Shown: positions 63,078 through 64,000 of the stretch, in pieces | Numbering within the stretch: the stretch's first letter is position 1 | Layout: the number at the start of each line of letters is the position of its first letter | DNA from: Paramecium tetraurelia | Lineage: Eukaryota; Ciliophora; Oligohymenophorea; Peniculida; Parameciidae | Direction: 5' to 3' | Length of the DNA stretch: 64,000 nucleotides | NCBI RefSeq assembly: GCF_000165425.1 | Contig: NW_001799233.1 | Span: 251,256-315,255, forward strand | Program-made: the position numbers and the translations under genes | Notes under the pieces: model-generated | Databases searched by the model: none | What the model was told of the DNA's origin: nothing | The model's input: only the letters and a program-made list of their open reading frames with translations

Positions 63078-64000
63078 TCATATTTAAATGGGTACTCTGG
63101 GTAAATTGGGGCTTTTTTATTAAGGACCATTAAGTGGAGATAAATTGGGTGAATTGAGTCTCATAGGTGAATATAGAGGAGAACTATATTACACAAACCT
63201 GCTTTTTTATTCGTTCAATTTTCTATGTTCTAAATATGGTGATTATTATGGAGAAAAGACTTATGTATCAGATTGATAATTGATGCTACCTAAACTTGTT
63301 TAGCTACTCACTTGATTTTAAGTAAAATTGTGTCTTTTAAAGAATTAACTCTGTTTAACCTAGTCGAATGTGAATCTATTTAGAGGATTTGGATCCAACA
63401 TCCCTCTTAAAAGATCCAGACATTCGTTTGTAAAGTTGAATTTAGCCAAATCGACATGTCCATTAAAATTTGCATTCACTGTCAGATCATAATTATTAGA
63501 GTCAAAAGGACCCTTTCCTACGAGAAGGTAGTATAAGAGTATGCCACAACTATACACATCAATCTTGTGATCATAAATTTTATCTTATAATAATTCGGGT
63601 GCAACGTATCCTGGTGTCCCACATCTGGTGAACATGTATTTACAATCCTTTCTATAATAATCTGCCAATCCAAAATCTGCCAGGACCACCTGATCTATAA
63701 TTCCTTCTTCTTTTAAAATTATGTTCTCAGGCTTTATGTCTCTATGAAGTATTCCATGAGAATGCACATATATTAATGCTTCAACAACTTATTGAACTAT
63801 TATATATGCACCTCGCTCTGAGAAAGTTCTGCTTCTCTTCAGTTCCTTATGCAATTCGCCTCCTTAGTAAAGTTCTTAGACTATATAGATGTATTGATCG
63901 TTTTCGTAAGTTTCTTAAATGGTAACAACATTTTTGTGATTCATCAATCTGAGAAGTTCAATCTCTTTTAGTAGAGCAGGCTTATCTTAACTCTTCAAAA
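63078..64000 (-). CDS. PH-like domain protein kinase, array member 3, 5' end outside the window
   Basis: Only the C-terminal part is inside the window: from about the alpha-C helix (LLKEIELLRLMNHKNVV) through [40 protein letters not shown], subdomains IX-XI and a tail of about 80 residues with repeated LSP and SP motifs, ending at TGA 63078-63080. The frame is open to the window edge, so start and PH-like module must lie beyond 64000. It is closely related to members 1 and 2. The DFG motif is normal here. Confidence 0.85.

Noticed and set aside
63090..63270. Plus-strand frame starting MGTLGKLG
   Set aside because: Antisense to the SP-rich tail of kinase array member 3, which has an uninterrupted reading and the right stop; the plus frame has no partner exon.

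Overview
The window is ciliate macronuclear DNA, almost certainly from a Paramecium. The base composition is about 70% A+T. Every long reading frame closes only when TAA and TAG are read as glutamine and TGA is the sole stop. The frames are joined by very small GT..AG introns, 19-35 nt in the models below, mostly 20-30 nt. Genes are densely packed on both strands with short spacers. I rebuilt exons by hand: for most models the summed exon length is a whole number of codons, which is good internal support, but no alignment or transcript was available. No bacterial operons, CRISPR arrays or transposases were seen.

Layout. 0-9.3 kb: end of an unknown gene, a LITAF-type zinc-ribbon protein, a TauE/SafE-type membrane protein, a very Gln-rich protein, an SK-type K+ channel, ribosomal protein eL29 and a coiled-coil protein. 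9.6-20 kb: a PH-domain kinase, an unknown protein, a multi-pass membrane protein, a membrane RING-H2 protein and a divergent pair of large unknown proteins. 20-34.5 kb: a degenerate ARF-like GTPase, a SCP/CAP protein, the tiny ribosomal protein eL41, a 1191-aa TPR protein with a CaaX box, an AMPK-related kinase, a cAMP-receptor-like GPCR, an unknown protein, a CDKL-type kinase and a small HECT ligase beginning MGCCC. 35-54.6 kb: two nearly identical ~475-bp arms, each carrying tRNA-Ser(GCU), in inverted orientation. Between them lie a MORN protein, SDHAF2, an IRE/MAST-like AGC kinase, a Tubby protein with a polyQ run, a RanBP2-type zinc-finger protein, a second PH-domain kinase, a cytosolic carboxypeptidase and several unknowns. 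55-64 kb: a small unknown, a secreted cyclophilin, V-ATPase subunit c, an unknown protein, a Nudix hydrolase and a tandem array of three related kinases on the minus strand, the last cut by the window edge.

The genes form no single pathway. Signalling (eight kinases, one GPCR, one K+ channel, lipid-anchored proteins) and probable ciliary or cortical functions (carboxypeptidase, Tubby, MORN, CDKL) are prominent, as expected for Paramecium. I did not find a clearly new multi-gene system. The best leads are the inverted tRNA duplication, the lipid-anchored HECT and TPR proteins, the DLG kinase in the tandem array and the degenerate ARF.
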